Assembly (NCBI RefSeq): GCF_900215355.1
Contig: NZ_OBEA01000003.1
Span: 310,001 to 374,000 of the forward strand
Source: Pseudooceanicola antarcticus
GTDB taxonomy: Bacteria > Pseudomonadota > Alphaproteobacteria > Rhodobacterales > Rhodobacteraceae
Reading direction: 5' to 3'
DNA: 64,000 nucleotides
Positions 1 through 7,437 of this stretch are shown one piece after another. Below the pieces are notes generated by a model. The model was not told where the DNA came from and did not search any database. It saw only the letters and a list, made by a program, of their open reading frames with translations. The translations under genes and the position numbers were made by a program. The number at the start of each line of letters is the position of its first letter. The stretch's first letter is position 1.

Positions 1-1357
1 GCAGCAACAGCTCGCGCCCCTCGTCATCCGGGGCGGCGAAACGGTCCAGCGCCGGACCGGTCAGATCGGCGTTAAGCAGCTTTTCCCCCATCTCCGCATG
101 GCGCGCGGCCTGCCTGGCGCGGGCCTTTGTGACCCGCGCGCGGACCACCTCGGAACTGTCGCCCGAGGGGGGCAGGTCCAGCTCATAAAGCGGCATCTCC
201 GGCACCTCGAAGCGCAGGTCGAAGCGGTCCATCAGCGGCCCCGAGACCTTGCCCATGTATTTCTCTGAACATTTAGGCGCCTGGGAGCAGGCGCGGTCGG
301 GATTGGCCAGGAAGCCGCAGCGGCAGGGATTGGCCGCCCCCACCAGAAGCACCCGGCAGGGGTAGCGCACATGGGCCGCCGCGCGCGAGACGGTGACCTC
401 TCCGGTCTCCATAGGCTGGCGCAGGGTGTCGAGCACCGCAGGCGCGAACTCGGGCATCTCGTCGAGAAACAGCACCCCGTTGTGGGCCAGGGAGATCTCG
501 CCCGGCTGGGCCCCGCGCCCGCCGCCGATGATCGCCGCAGTGGATGCCGTGTGGTGCGGCTCGATGAAGGGCGGGGCCGCGCTGATCGTCCCGTTGAGCA
601 GCCCAGCAAGGGAATGCACGATGGAGGTCTCCAGCGCTTCGCGCGGGTCGAGGTCCGGCAGCAGGCCGGGCAAGCGCTTGGCCAGCATGGATTTTCCGGC
701 GCCAGGCGGGCCGATCATCAGCAGGTGGTGGCGCCCTGCGGCAGCGATCTCAAGCGCGCGCTTGGCTTTCTCCTGCCCGCGCACGTCGCGCATATCCGGG
801 GTTTCGCGCTGGCGGGTGACGGCGCCCGCCTCGGCCTCGGGCAGCGGGGCCTCTCCGGTCAGGTGGCGCACCAGCGCGCTCAGCGAAGGGGCGCCGGTGA
901 CACGGGTCGCCGCGCTCCAGGCCGCCTCGCCGGCGGAACTGGCGGCGCAAAGCAGCCCCCGGTCCTCTGCGGCGGCGGCCATGGCGGCAGGCAGGACGCC
1001 GGGCACGGGAATGATCGAGCCGTCCAGCGAAAGCTCGCCAAGCGAGCAGTAATCCTCGGCCACCTCGGCGGGCAGCACGTTCAGCGCCGTCAGGATCGCC
1101 AGCGCGATCGGCAGGTCATAGTGGCTGCCCGCCTTGGGCATGTCGGCGGGCGAGAGGTTGATCGTGATCCGCTGGGTCGGCAGGGCGATGCGCATGGCGG
1201 TCAGCGCCGAGCGCACCCGCTCGCGCGCTTCCGAGACCGCCTTGTCGGGCAGCCCGACGATGGAAAACCCCGGCACACCGGGCGAGAGCGCGCATTGCAC
1301 CTCGACCGGGGCGGCTTCGGCGCCGTGGAAGGCTACGGTATAGGTCCTTTTGACCAT
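1..1357 (-). CDS. comM: ComM/YifB-family Mg-chelatase-like AAA+ ATPase (3' end cut by window edge)
   Basis: The product begins MVKRTYTVAFHGAEAAPVEV, typical of YifB/ComM, and about 452 codons are present; the family is about 505 residues, so roughly 50 C-terminal residues lie outside the window. The Lon-like N-terminal fold (SIVGLPDKAVSEARERV) is followed by a Walker A (GPPGAGKSML), a Walker B (VLFLDEMPEF) and the NPCRCGF cysteine cluster of this family. ComM is a hexameric helicase that promotes branch migration when transformed DNA integrates; in species not known to be competent its role is unclear. The ATG at 1357 is the only start that keeps the conserved N-terminus. It reads out of the window, away from the GST gene upstream. 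Confidence 0.93.
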   Translation of the reverse strand, partial: MVKRTYTVAFHGAEAAPVEVQCALSPGVPGFSIVGLPDKAVSEARERVRSALTAMRIALPTQRITINLSPADMPKAGSHYDLPIALAILTALNVLPAEVAEDYCSLGELSLDGSIIPVPGVLPAAMAAAAEDRGLLCAASSAGEAAWSAATRVTGAPSLSALVRHLTGEAPLPEAEAGAVTRQRETPDMRDVRGQEKAKRALEIAAAGRHHLLMIGPPGAGKSMLAKRLPGLLPDLDPREALETSIVHSLAGLLNGTISAAPPFIEPHHTASTAAIIGGGRGAQPGEISLAHNGVLFLDEMPEFAPAVLDTLRQPMETGEVTVSRAAAHVRYPCRVLLVGAANPCRCGFLANPDRACSQAPKCSEKYMGKVSGPLMDRFDLRFEVPEMPLYELDLPPSGDSSEVVRARVTKARARQAARHAEMGEKLLNADLTGPALDRFAAPDDEGRELLL

Positions 1358-1422
1358 GTGATCCCCCGTGGTTCACACATGGTTAAGAGGCGAGGCCTTA
1401 GCGCTTGGTTAATGCCCGTCGG

Positions 1423-2307
1423 TCAATGCGCAGCCGAGAGCAGCGCCATCGTCGCGGGCCAGGCCCCGGCATCATTGACCGACTTGTCGCGGCAGGTCGG
1501 GTTGCAATAGCCGATGATCCGGCCGTCGATCTCGGCCAAATCGGTGACGGGCTTGCCGGAATAGGGGCAGGTCTGGTTGATCGAAGCGCCTTCGCTGACC
1601 GCGCGGGCAGGCAGGGGCGTGGGCCCGGGCCAGCTGCCGCGGGGCAGGTCCATGGCGTAGGGATCATGGGCGAAGGTCTCGGTCAGGGCCAGGGCGCGCC
1701 AGCGGCGGAAGGCGGGGTGGGCGAGCATGGCCTGCGCATAGGCAGCGAGGCGGGGAGAGACAGGCAGGCCGTAGCCCGCGATCCGGGCCGCGACCGGGGC
1801 GTAGAAGCAGTCGGCAAGCGACCAGGTGCCCATGATCCAGGGCCCCTCGGCACTGCGTTGCGTCTCGGCGTAGGCAAAGAGCTGGTCGAGCCGGGCGAGG
1901 TCGGCCAGCACCGCCTCGGAGGGCTCGAACCCCTGGTACTGACAGAGCAGCTGCATCGGGCAGGCGCCGCGCAGGGCGGTGAAGCCGGCGTGCATCTCAG
2001 AGACCAGCCAGCGCGCGGCGATCCGGGCACCGGGGTCGGCGGGCCAGAGGCCGGCCTCGGGGAAGTACTCGGCCAGATGTTCGGCCATGGCGAGGGTCTC
2101 GCCCAGCACATGGCCTTCGGGGGTGCGCAGCACCGGCACCAGGCGAGCGGGGGCCAGCCCGTGGCCTTCCAGCTGGGCCTGCAGGTTGCCGCCGTAGAGG
2201 TCGACCATCTGGCTCTTGACCGGCAGGCCGAAAGTCTCGAACATCAGCCAGCCGCGCAGCGACCAGCTGGAATAGGTTCGGGCGGCAATGAATAGCTCGT
2301 GGGGCAT
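1423..2307 (-). CDS. Glutathione S-transferase with C-terminal Cys-rich domain
   Basis: This 294-residue protein has a thioredoxin-like GST N-terminal domain (FIAARTYSSWSLRGW; the SSWS stretch is the usual Ser-type glutathione-activating site), a helical GST C-terminal domain to about residue 215, and an added tail of about 60 residues with three cysteines (TCPYSGKPVTDLAEIDGRII, then GYCNPTCRDK). Ordinary GSTs are 200-230 residues, so the tail is an extra module. Its Cys spacing resembles small metal-binding YHS-like domains, but that is inference. Single gene, opposite in direction to nothing nearby; a short AT-rich stretch follows upstream at about 2340-2400. Detoxification or thiol chemistry in the cytosol is likely; the substrate is unknown. 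Confidence 0.85.
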   Translation of the reverse strand: MPHELFIAARTYSSWSLRGWLMFETFGLPVKSQMVDLYGGNLQAQLEGHGLAPARLVPVLRTPEGHVLGETLAMAEHLAEYFPEAGLWPADPGARIAARWLVSEMHAGFTALRGACPMQLLCQYQGFEPSEAVLADLARLDQLFAYAETQRSAEGPWIMGTWSLADCFYAPVAARIAGYGLPVSPRLAAYAQAMLAHPAFRRWRALALTETFAHDPYAMDLPRGSWPGPTPLPARAVSEGASINQTCPYSGKPVTDLAEIDGRIIGYCNPTCRDKSVNDAGAWPATMALLSAAH

Positions 2308-2383
2308 GTGGATCTCCGCTGTTGTGACGGCAGGATAGCCTGAGCTTTATATCACGAAAAATGATTATTTGAGCGTATTTGCA

Positions 2384-2959
2384 TCACGGATTGTGATTGA
2401 TCGGCGTGACCGAGATCCCCGAGGGCGCCTGCTGGACAAGGGTCACAGAGAGCGGCTCGATCTTCTGGGACAGGACCTCACGCGGGGGGCAGCCGCGATG
2501 GCGGGCGATCTGGCCCAGGATGACGGCGAAGTGACAGACCACGATCAGGTCACCGCCCGCCGCCATGAGCCGATCCAGCGCGGCAGAGCAGCGGGCCTCC
2601 ATCTGGTGCCAGCTTTCCCCGCCGGGCGGGCGGGTGGCGCCGGGGTCGGTCCAGAAATCGCGGGAAAGTTCGGGGTCGCGGGCCTCGACCTCATTGGCGC
2701 TCAGCCCCTCCCAATCGCCGAAATGCAGCTCTCTCAGCTCCGGCTCGTCGGGCAGGCGCACCCGGTCGGGGGTGGCCAGCGCATCGGCGGTGGTGCGGGT
2801 ACGGGTAAGGTCGGACGAGACCAGCCGCGCCTTGGCGGGAAGCCAGTCCGACAGCCGGGCGATCCGGGCCCGGTCCGAGAGATCGGCGGGCAGGTCGGTC
2901 CAGCCGATGAGCGCCTTGGCATGGGTGGGCCCGTGGCGGACCAGGAAGAGGCGGCTCAC
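2384..2959 (-). CDS. cobC: Histidine phosphatase family protein, probable alpha-ribazole phosphatase (CobC-like)
   Basis: The 191-residue product starts at a GTG and opens SRLFLVRHGPT, the RHG phosphohistidine motif of the phosphoglycerate-mutase/CobC superfamily. The second catalytic His is in IVVCHFAVI, and ELHFGDWEGL is the CobC/PGM signature. The start codon lies inside the stop of cobU (GTGA overlap, 2956-2959), so the two are probably translationally coupled. That context favours alpha-ribazole-phosphate dephosphorylation in cobalamin nucleotide-loop assembly, although sequence alone cannot exclude another phosphate ester. A longer reading frame extends upstream to 3229, but it would run through cobU and has no conserved sequence. 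Confidence 0.82.
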   Translation of the reverse strand: MSRLFLVRHGPTHAKALIGWTDLPADLSDRARIARLSDWLPAKARLVSSDLTRTRTTADALATPDRVRLPDEPELRELHFGDWEGLSANEVEARDPELSRDFWTDPGATRPPGGESWHQMEARCSAALDRLMAAGGDLIVVCHFAVILGQIARHRGCPPREVLSQKIEPLSVTLVQQAPSGISVTPINHNP

Positions 2960-3483
2960 GTCCTGCCCTCCAGAAGGTGGGCACCCTTCAGCACATTGGG
3001 CAGACCGGCCACCACCTGCACCACGCAATCGGCCTGCCGGGCCAGCGCGATGTTCAGCCGTCCCTGAGCCTCGCGGAACTGCCGCGACAGCGCATCGCCG
3101 GGCACGATGCCCTGGCCGACCTCGTTGCTGACCGTCACCAGCGGCGCGGGATGAGAGGCGATATCGGCCAGCAGCCGCGCCTCGGCCCGCGCCATGTCGC
3201 TGCCTGCGAAGAGATGGTTGCTGAGCCACATGGTTGCGCAGTCAAAGAGCACCGGCAGAGATCCGCCAAGCGCTGCGCCAATTTCAAGCGGTGCCTCGAC
3301 GACCTGCCAGCCTGCACCGCGCCTGTCCCGGTGGATCTGAATTTTCGCTTCCATTTCAGCGTCATGCGCCTGGCCGCTGGCGATATATAGCCGCTCGGCC
3401 CCGAATCCGCAGACCAGTTCTTCGGCGAATTCCGACTTTCCCGAGGCCGCTCCGCCCAGCACCAGGATCTTCTCTCGGGACAT
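2956..3483 (-). CDS. cobU: Bifunctional adenosylcobinamide kinase/guanylyltransferase
   Basis: CobU (CobP) phosphorylates adenosylcobinamide and then transfers GMP to it, producing the activated form used in cobalamin assembly. The 175-residue protein has the P-loop GGAASGKS near its N-terminus, the SGQAHDAEMEAKIQIHRDRR segment containing the guanylylated His, the LFDCATMWLSNHL motif and VSNEVGQGIVP. I chose the ATG at 3483 (MSREKIL) because AGGGGG lies six to seven bases upstream; an in-frame ATG at 3507 adds eight residues without conservation. It is the first gene of a two-gene unit with the CobC-like phosphatase and is divergent from rpoH. Confidence 0.93.
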   Translation of the reverse strand: MSREKILVLGGAASGKSEFAEELVCGFGAERLYIASGQAHDAEMEAKIQIHRDRRGAGWQVVEAPLEIGAALGGSLPVLFDCATMWLSNHLFAGSDMARAEARLLADIASHPAPLVTVSNEVGQGIVPGDALSRQFREAQGRLNIALARQADCVVQVVAGLPNVLKGAHLLEGRT

Positions 3484-3628
3484 TTTTCCCCCTGCAAATG
3501 GAACCAATTCGCCCTACCGCGCGTATATCCCCCAATAGCGACAAGTCAAAGCATGGCCGGACCGAGGAGCGAGCTCCTTAGCTTTCAGGGTGACGGGGCC
3601 GCCATGCAACAGGCAGCAGGGGATCACA

Positions 3629-4507
3629 ATGGCGCAGACCGAACAGACCACCAGCACGCTCTCGCGGACCGCGATGAAGGCCGAGCTTCTCGATGCCGAA
3701 ACCGAGCTGAAGCTGGCCTATGCATGGCGCGACGAACGCGACACGGCGGCGTTGCACCGGCTGGTGACGGCCTACATGCGCCTGGCGATCTCCATGGCCT
3801 CGAAATACCGCCGCTACGGCGCACCGGTGAACGAGCTGATCCAGGAAGCGGGCCTCGGCCTGATGAAGGCTGCCGACAAGTTCGACCCCGACCGCGGGGT
3901 GCGCTTCTCGACCTATGCGGTGTGGTGGATCAAGGCGTCGATCCAGGAATACGTGATGCGCAACTGGTCCATGGTGCGCACCGGCTCGACCTCGTCCCAG
4001 AAGTCGCTCTTCTTCAACATGCGCCGCGTTCAGGCACGGCTTGAGCGCGAGGCCATGGCCCAGGGTGTCGAGCTGGACGGCCATCAGCTGCGCCAGCTCA
4101 TCGCCACCGAGGTCGGCGTGCCGCTGCGCGATGTCGAGATGATGGAGGGCCGGCTCTCGGGTTCCGATTTCTCGCTCAACGCCACGCAGAGCAGCGATGA
4201 AGAGGGGCGCGAGTGGATTGAAACTCTGGTGGACAATGGCGCCGGCACCGAAGAGATCGTGGCCGACAGCCATGACCGTTCCGCGCTGCGCCGCTGGCTG
4301 GCCGGCGCCATGGCCGAGCTCAACGACCGCGAGCGTCTGATCGTCGCCGAGCGCAAGCTGCGCGACACGCCGCGGACGCTTGAAAGCCTGGGCCGCGAGC
4401 TGGGCCTGTCGAAAGAGCGCGTGCGCCAGCTCGAGGCCGCGGCTTTCAGCAAGATGCGCCGCAAGCTGGACGGCGAGACCGCCGAAGCCCGCGCGCTGCT
4501 GCACTGA
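3629..4507 (+). CDS. rpoH: RNA polymerase sigma-32 family factor, RpoHII type
   Basis: This 292-residue sigma-70-family protein has region 2 (ELIQEAGLGLMKAADKFDP, then GVRFSTYAVWWIKASIQEYV), the RpoH box-like segment SSQKSLFFNMRRV, and region 4 with a helix-turn-helix (LGLSKERVRQLEAAAFSKMR). The RNWSMVRTGSTSSQKS stretch resembles the RpoHII subgroup of Rhodobacteraceae, associated with singlet-oxygen and heat stress, more than the RpoHI form. The ATG at 3629 follows GCAGGGGATCACA, a good ribosome-binding site; an ATG at 3590 would add 13 unconserved residues. A terminator follows at 4534. Divergent from cobU; the 145-bp gap between them holds both promoters. Confidence 0.94.
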   Translation: MAQTEQTTSTLSRTAMKAELLDAETELKLAYAWRDERDTAALHRLVTAYMRLAISMASKYRRYGAPVNELIQEAGLGLMKAADKFDPDRGVRFSTYAVWWIKASIQEYVMRNWSMVRTGSTSSQKSLFFNMRRVQARLEREAMAQGVELDGHQLRQLIATEVGVPLRDVEMMEGRLSGSDFSLNATQSSDEEGREWIETLVDNGAGTEEIVADSHDRSALRRWLAGAMAELNDRERLIVAERKLRDTPRTLESLGRELGLSKERVRQLEAAAFSKMRRKLDGETAEARALLH

Positions 4508-4533
4508 AGCCAAACGCGATACCTGCATGAGAA

Positions 4534-4566
4534 GCGGGGCAGGCCAGCGGGCCTTGCCCCGTTTTC
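4534..4566 (+). terminator. Rho-independent terminator after rpoH
   Basis: A GC-rich stem (CGGGGCAGGCC pairing with GGCCTTGCCCCG, one bulge) is followed directly by TTTT, 27 bases after the rpoH stop. Confidence 0.75.
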
Positions 4567-4689
4567 ACATGTGCGGATGCGGTCGTGGCGGCGCAGCTTG
4601 TGCCCGCCGCGCCCGCGTTCTACCCTGCCCGCAAGGGCCGCGCTGCGGCCAGGGTTTGTAGCCGCGATGCGGCAAGGGGCGGGGCTTTG

Positions 4690-5889
4690 ATGCTGTCAGG
4701 CAAGCGCATTCTTCTGATCATCTCGGGCGGGATCGCCGCCTTCAAGACCCCGGCTCTGATCCGGCTTCTGCGCGCCGAAGGCGCCGCCGTGACTCCGGTG
4801 ATGACTTCTGCCGCGGGCGAATTCGTCACGCCGCTGACCCTCTCGGCGCTGGCGGGCGAAAAGGTCTACCAGGAGCTCTTCGATCTGACCGACGAGGCCG
4901 AGATGGGCCATATCGAGCTTTCGCGCTCGGCTGACCTGATCGTCGTGGCCCCGGCCACCGCCAACCTGATGGCGAAGATGGCGCAGGGGCTGGCCGATGA
5001 CCTGGCCTCGACCCTGTTGCTGGCCACCGATACGCCGGTGCTGATCGCGCCGGCGATGAACGTGCGGATGTGGGATCACCCCGCGACGCAGCGCAACCTG
5101 GCCACGCTGAAGGGCGATGGCGTGCGGGTGGTCGGCCCGGACGAGGGCGACATGGCCTGTGGCGAATACGGGCCGGGCCGCATGTCCGAACCTGCGGCCA
5201 TCGTCGAGGCGGTGCGGGCCGAGCTCTCCTCGGGGCCGCTGTCGGGGCGTCGCATCGTCGTGACCTCGGGCCCCACCCATGAGCCCATCGACCCGGTGCG
5301 CTACATCGCCAACCGCTCTTCCGGCGCCCAGGGGACCGCGATTGCCCGCGCCCTGGCCGCGCTTGGTGCCGAGGTGGTCTTTGTCACCGGGCCGGCCGAT
5401 GTGCCCCCACCCGAGGGCGTCGAGGTGGTGCAGGTGCAGACCGCGCGGCAGATGCTGGAGGCCGTCGAGGCGGCGCTGCCGGCCGATGCTGCCGTCTTCG
5501 CCGCCGCCGTGGCCGATTGGCGCGTCTCTTCCGAAAGCGGCTCGAAGATCAAGAAGCAGCCCGGCGGCGTGCTGCCGGTGATGGAGTTCGCCGAGAACCC
5601 CGACATCCTTGCCGGGGTCTCGCAGATGAAAGAGGGGCGGCCCGGCCTGGTTGTGGGCTTCGCCGCCGAGACCGATGACGTGCTGGCCCATGCCACCGCC
5701 AAGCGCGCCCGCAAGGGCTGTGACTGGATCGTCGCCAATGACGTCAGCCCCGCCACCGGCATCATGGGCGGGACCGAGAACGCCGTTGTGCTGATCTCGG
5801 ACGCAGGCGCCGAGGAATGGCCGCGCATGGGCAAGGACGAGGTGGCGCGCAGGCTGGCTACGAAGATCTCGGGCGCGCTGGCGGGCTGA
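4690..5889 (+). CDS. coaBC: Bifunctional phosphopantothenoylcysteine decarboxylase / phosphopantothenate-cysteine ligase
   Basis: CoaBC makes 4'-phosphopantetheine for coenzyme A in two steps. The CoaC half (residues 1 to about 190) carries the flavin site ([17 protein letters not shown]), [18 protein letters not shown], the PAMNVRMW motif and the catalytic-loop Cys in [10 protein letters not shown]. The CoaB half follows with [20 protein letters not shown], the CTP/phosphopantothenate binding loop. From the ATG at 4690 the protein is 399 residues, the usual length; the frame opens upstream at 4585, but those 35 residues are low complexity. It starts a run of co-directional genes (dut, ThiF-like, M3 peptidase) with short gaps, so co-transcription is likely. 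Confidence 0.96.
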   Translation: MLSGKRILLIISGGIAAFKTPALIRLLRAEGAAVTPVMTSAAGEFVTPLTLSALAGEKVYQELFDLTDEAEMGHIELSRSADLIVVAPATANLMAKMAQGLADDLASTLLLATDTPVLIAPAMNVRMWDHPATQRNLATLKGDGVRVVGPDEGDMACGEYGPGRMSEPAAIVEAVRAELSSGPLSGRRIVVTSGPTHEPIDPVRYIANRSSGAQGTAIARALAALGAEVVFVTGPADVPPPEGVEVVQVQTARQMLEAVEAALPADAAVFAAAVADWRVSSESGSKIKKQPGGVLPVMEFAENPDILAGVSQMKEGRPGLVVGFAAETDDVLAHATAKRARKGCDWIVANDVSPATGIMGGTENAVVLISDAGAEEWPRMGKDEVARRLATKISGALAG

Positions 5890-5908
5890 ACCGTCTGGTA
5901 CTGAGCTT

Positions 5909-6385
5909 ATGAACAGGTTGAACATGCAGAGACTCTCCATCCGGATCATGTGGGACGAAGGGGCGGACCAATCGCTGGGGCTGCCGCGCTACGAGACCGC
6001 CGGCGCGGCGGGGGCTGATCTGCGCGCCAACCTGCCCGACCGGGGCGAGATCGCGCTTGAGCCCGGTGATCGCACGCTGGTGCCCACGGGCCTGCGGCTG
6101 GCGATTCCGGCGGGCTTCGAGGTGCAGCTGCGTCCGCGCTCGGGCCTGGCGCTGAAGCATGGCATCACCCTGCCGAACAGCCCCGGCACCATCGACAGCG
6201 ACTATCGCGGCCCGCTTGGGGTCATCGTGCTGAACGCAGGCACCGAGACCTTCGTGATCGCCCATGGCGACCGCATCGCCCAGATGCTGGTGGCCCCGGT
6301 GATCCAGGCCGATTTCGACCTGGTCGAGACGTTGGACGAGACGGCGCGCGGGGCCGGGGGCTTCGGCTCGACCGGGCGGGGCTGA
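5909..6385 (+). CDS. dut: dUTP diphosphatase (dUTPase)
   Basis: The trimeric dUTPase hydrolyses dUTP to dUMP and pyrophosphate, keeping uracil out of DNA and supplying dUMP to thymidylate synthase. All five family motifs are present in order: [42 protein letters not shown] and the flexible C-terminal [13 protein letters not shown]. The length of 158 residues is normal. ATGs at 5909 and 5924 are both possible; neither has a strong Shine-Dalgarno, and AGG lies just before the second. The coaBC-dut order is common in alphaproteobacteria. Two bases separate its stop from the next gene. Confidence 0.96.
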   Translation: MNRLNMQRLSIRIMWDEGADQSLGLPRYETAGAAGADLRANLPDRGEIALEPGDRTLVPTGLRLAIPAGFEVQLRPRSGLALKHGITLPNSPGTIDSDYRGPLGVIVLNAGTETFVIAHGDRIAQMLVAPVIQADFDLVETLDETARGAGGFGSTGRG

Positions 6386-6387
6386 CC

Positions 6388-7437
6388 TTGGGCTGGCTGC
6401 TTCTTCTCGGCGTGCTGATCTGGCTGGCGGGCGGCTGGCTGGATGTCTCTCGCGGCAGGCGCGGGGCGGTGCTGGCGGCGCTCTGGGCGCTGATCACCGG
6501 CGCGCTGGCGCTGCTGCCGCCGGGCCATGTGCTGGCGCAGGCCTGGGGCCCGCTGTCGGCCTGGCTGATCCTGGGCGGTGTCGTACTGCTGGTGCTGGGC
6601 TACATGCGCGGGCTGGCGCTGCTGAAGACCCGCGTCCGCGAAGAGCCCGCCCCCGACGGCCCGCAGCCGCTCTTTTCCGATGCCGAGCTTGCGCGCTACG
6701 CGCGCCACATCGTGCTGCGCGAGTTGGGCGGGCCGGGGCAGAAGAAGCTGAAAGAAGCCAGCGTTCTGGTCATCGGTGCCGGGGGCCTGGGCGCGCCCGC
6801 GCTGCTCTACCTGGCCGCCGCCGGGGTGGGGCGTATCGGCATCGTCGATGACGACGAGGTCTCGCTGTCCAACCTGCAGCGACAGGTGGTGCATGGGGAT
6901 GCCGATGTCGGGGACGCGAAGGTCTTTTCCGCCACCCGCCGCCTCAAGGCGCTGAACCCCCACGTGGAAATCCGCCCCTACAAGCGCCGTTTCGACGATG
7001 CCATCGCGGCAGAGCTGCTGGCGGACTACGACCTGATCCTCGATGGCTCGGACAATTTCGACACCCGCTACCTGTCGAACCGCACCGCCGTGGCGGCGGG
7101 CAAGCCTCTGGTCTCGGGCGCGCTGTCGCAATGGGAGGGCCAGCTGTCGGTCTTTCACCCGGCGTCAGGGGCGCCGTGCTATGCCTGCATCTTCCCCGAG
7201 GCCCCGGCCGAGGGCCTTGCGCCCTCTTGTGCCGAGGCGGGGGTGGTCGCGCCTCTGCCCGGCGTCGTCGGCGCGATGATGGCGGGCGAGGCGGTGAAGC
7301 TGATCACCGGCGCGGGCGCGGCCCTGCGCGGAGAGATGATGATTTACGACGCCCTCTGGGGCGAAACGAGGAAAATCGCGCTGAAGCGGCGGCCCGGCTG
7401 CCCCGTCTGCGGCGCAACTGACGAGGTGACACCATGA
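6388..7437 (+). CDS. ThiF/MoeB/HesA-family adenylyltransferase with N-terminal membrane segments
   Basis: The 349-residue product has two or three hydrophobic segments in residues 1-75 and then a complete E1-like domain. That domain has SDAELARYARHIVLRELGG, the ATP loop VLVIGAGGLGAPAL, DDDEVSLSNLQRQ, DGSDNFDTRYLSN and APSCAEAGVVAPLPGV. Two CxxC pairs (C264/C267 and C338/C341) match the structural zinc site. Members activate the C-terminus of small sulfur carriers such as MoaD or ThiS for molybdopterin or thiamine synthesis. The start is TTG at 6388, after GGGCGGGG. MoeB itself is soluble and about 250 residues, so the membrane-anchored N-terminus is the oddity. The stop overlaps the next start (ATGA). 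Confidence 0.88.
   Translation: MGWLLLLGVLIWLAGGWLDVSRGRRGAVLAALWALITGALALLPPGHVLAQAWGPLSAWLILGGVVLLVLGYMRGLALLKTRVREEPAPDGPQPLFSDAELARYARHIVLRELGGPGQKKLKEASVLVIGAGGLGAPALLYLAAAGVGRIGIVDDDEVSLSNLQRQVVHGDADVGDAKVFSATRRLKALNPHVEIRPYKRRFDDAIAAELLADYDLILDGSDNFDTRYLSNRTAVAAGKPLVSGALSQWEGQLSVFHPASGAPCYACIFPEAPAEGLAPSCAEAGVVAPLPGVVGAMMAGEAVKLITGAGAALRGEMMIYDALWGETRKIALKRRPGCPVCGATDEVTP

Noticed and set aside
371-1510. A 379-codon plus-strand frame opposite comM
   Set aside because: The minus strand encodes the ComM Walker A and B motifs; the plus frame is Gly/Arg-rich noise.
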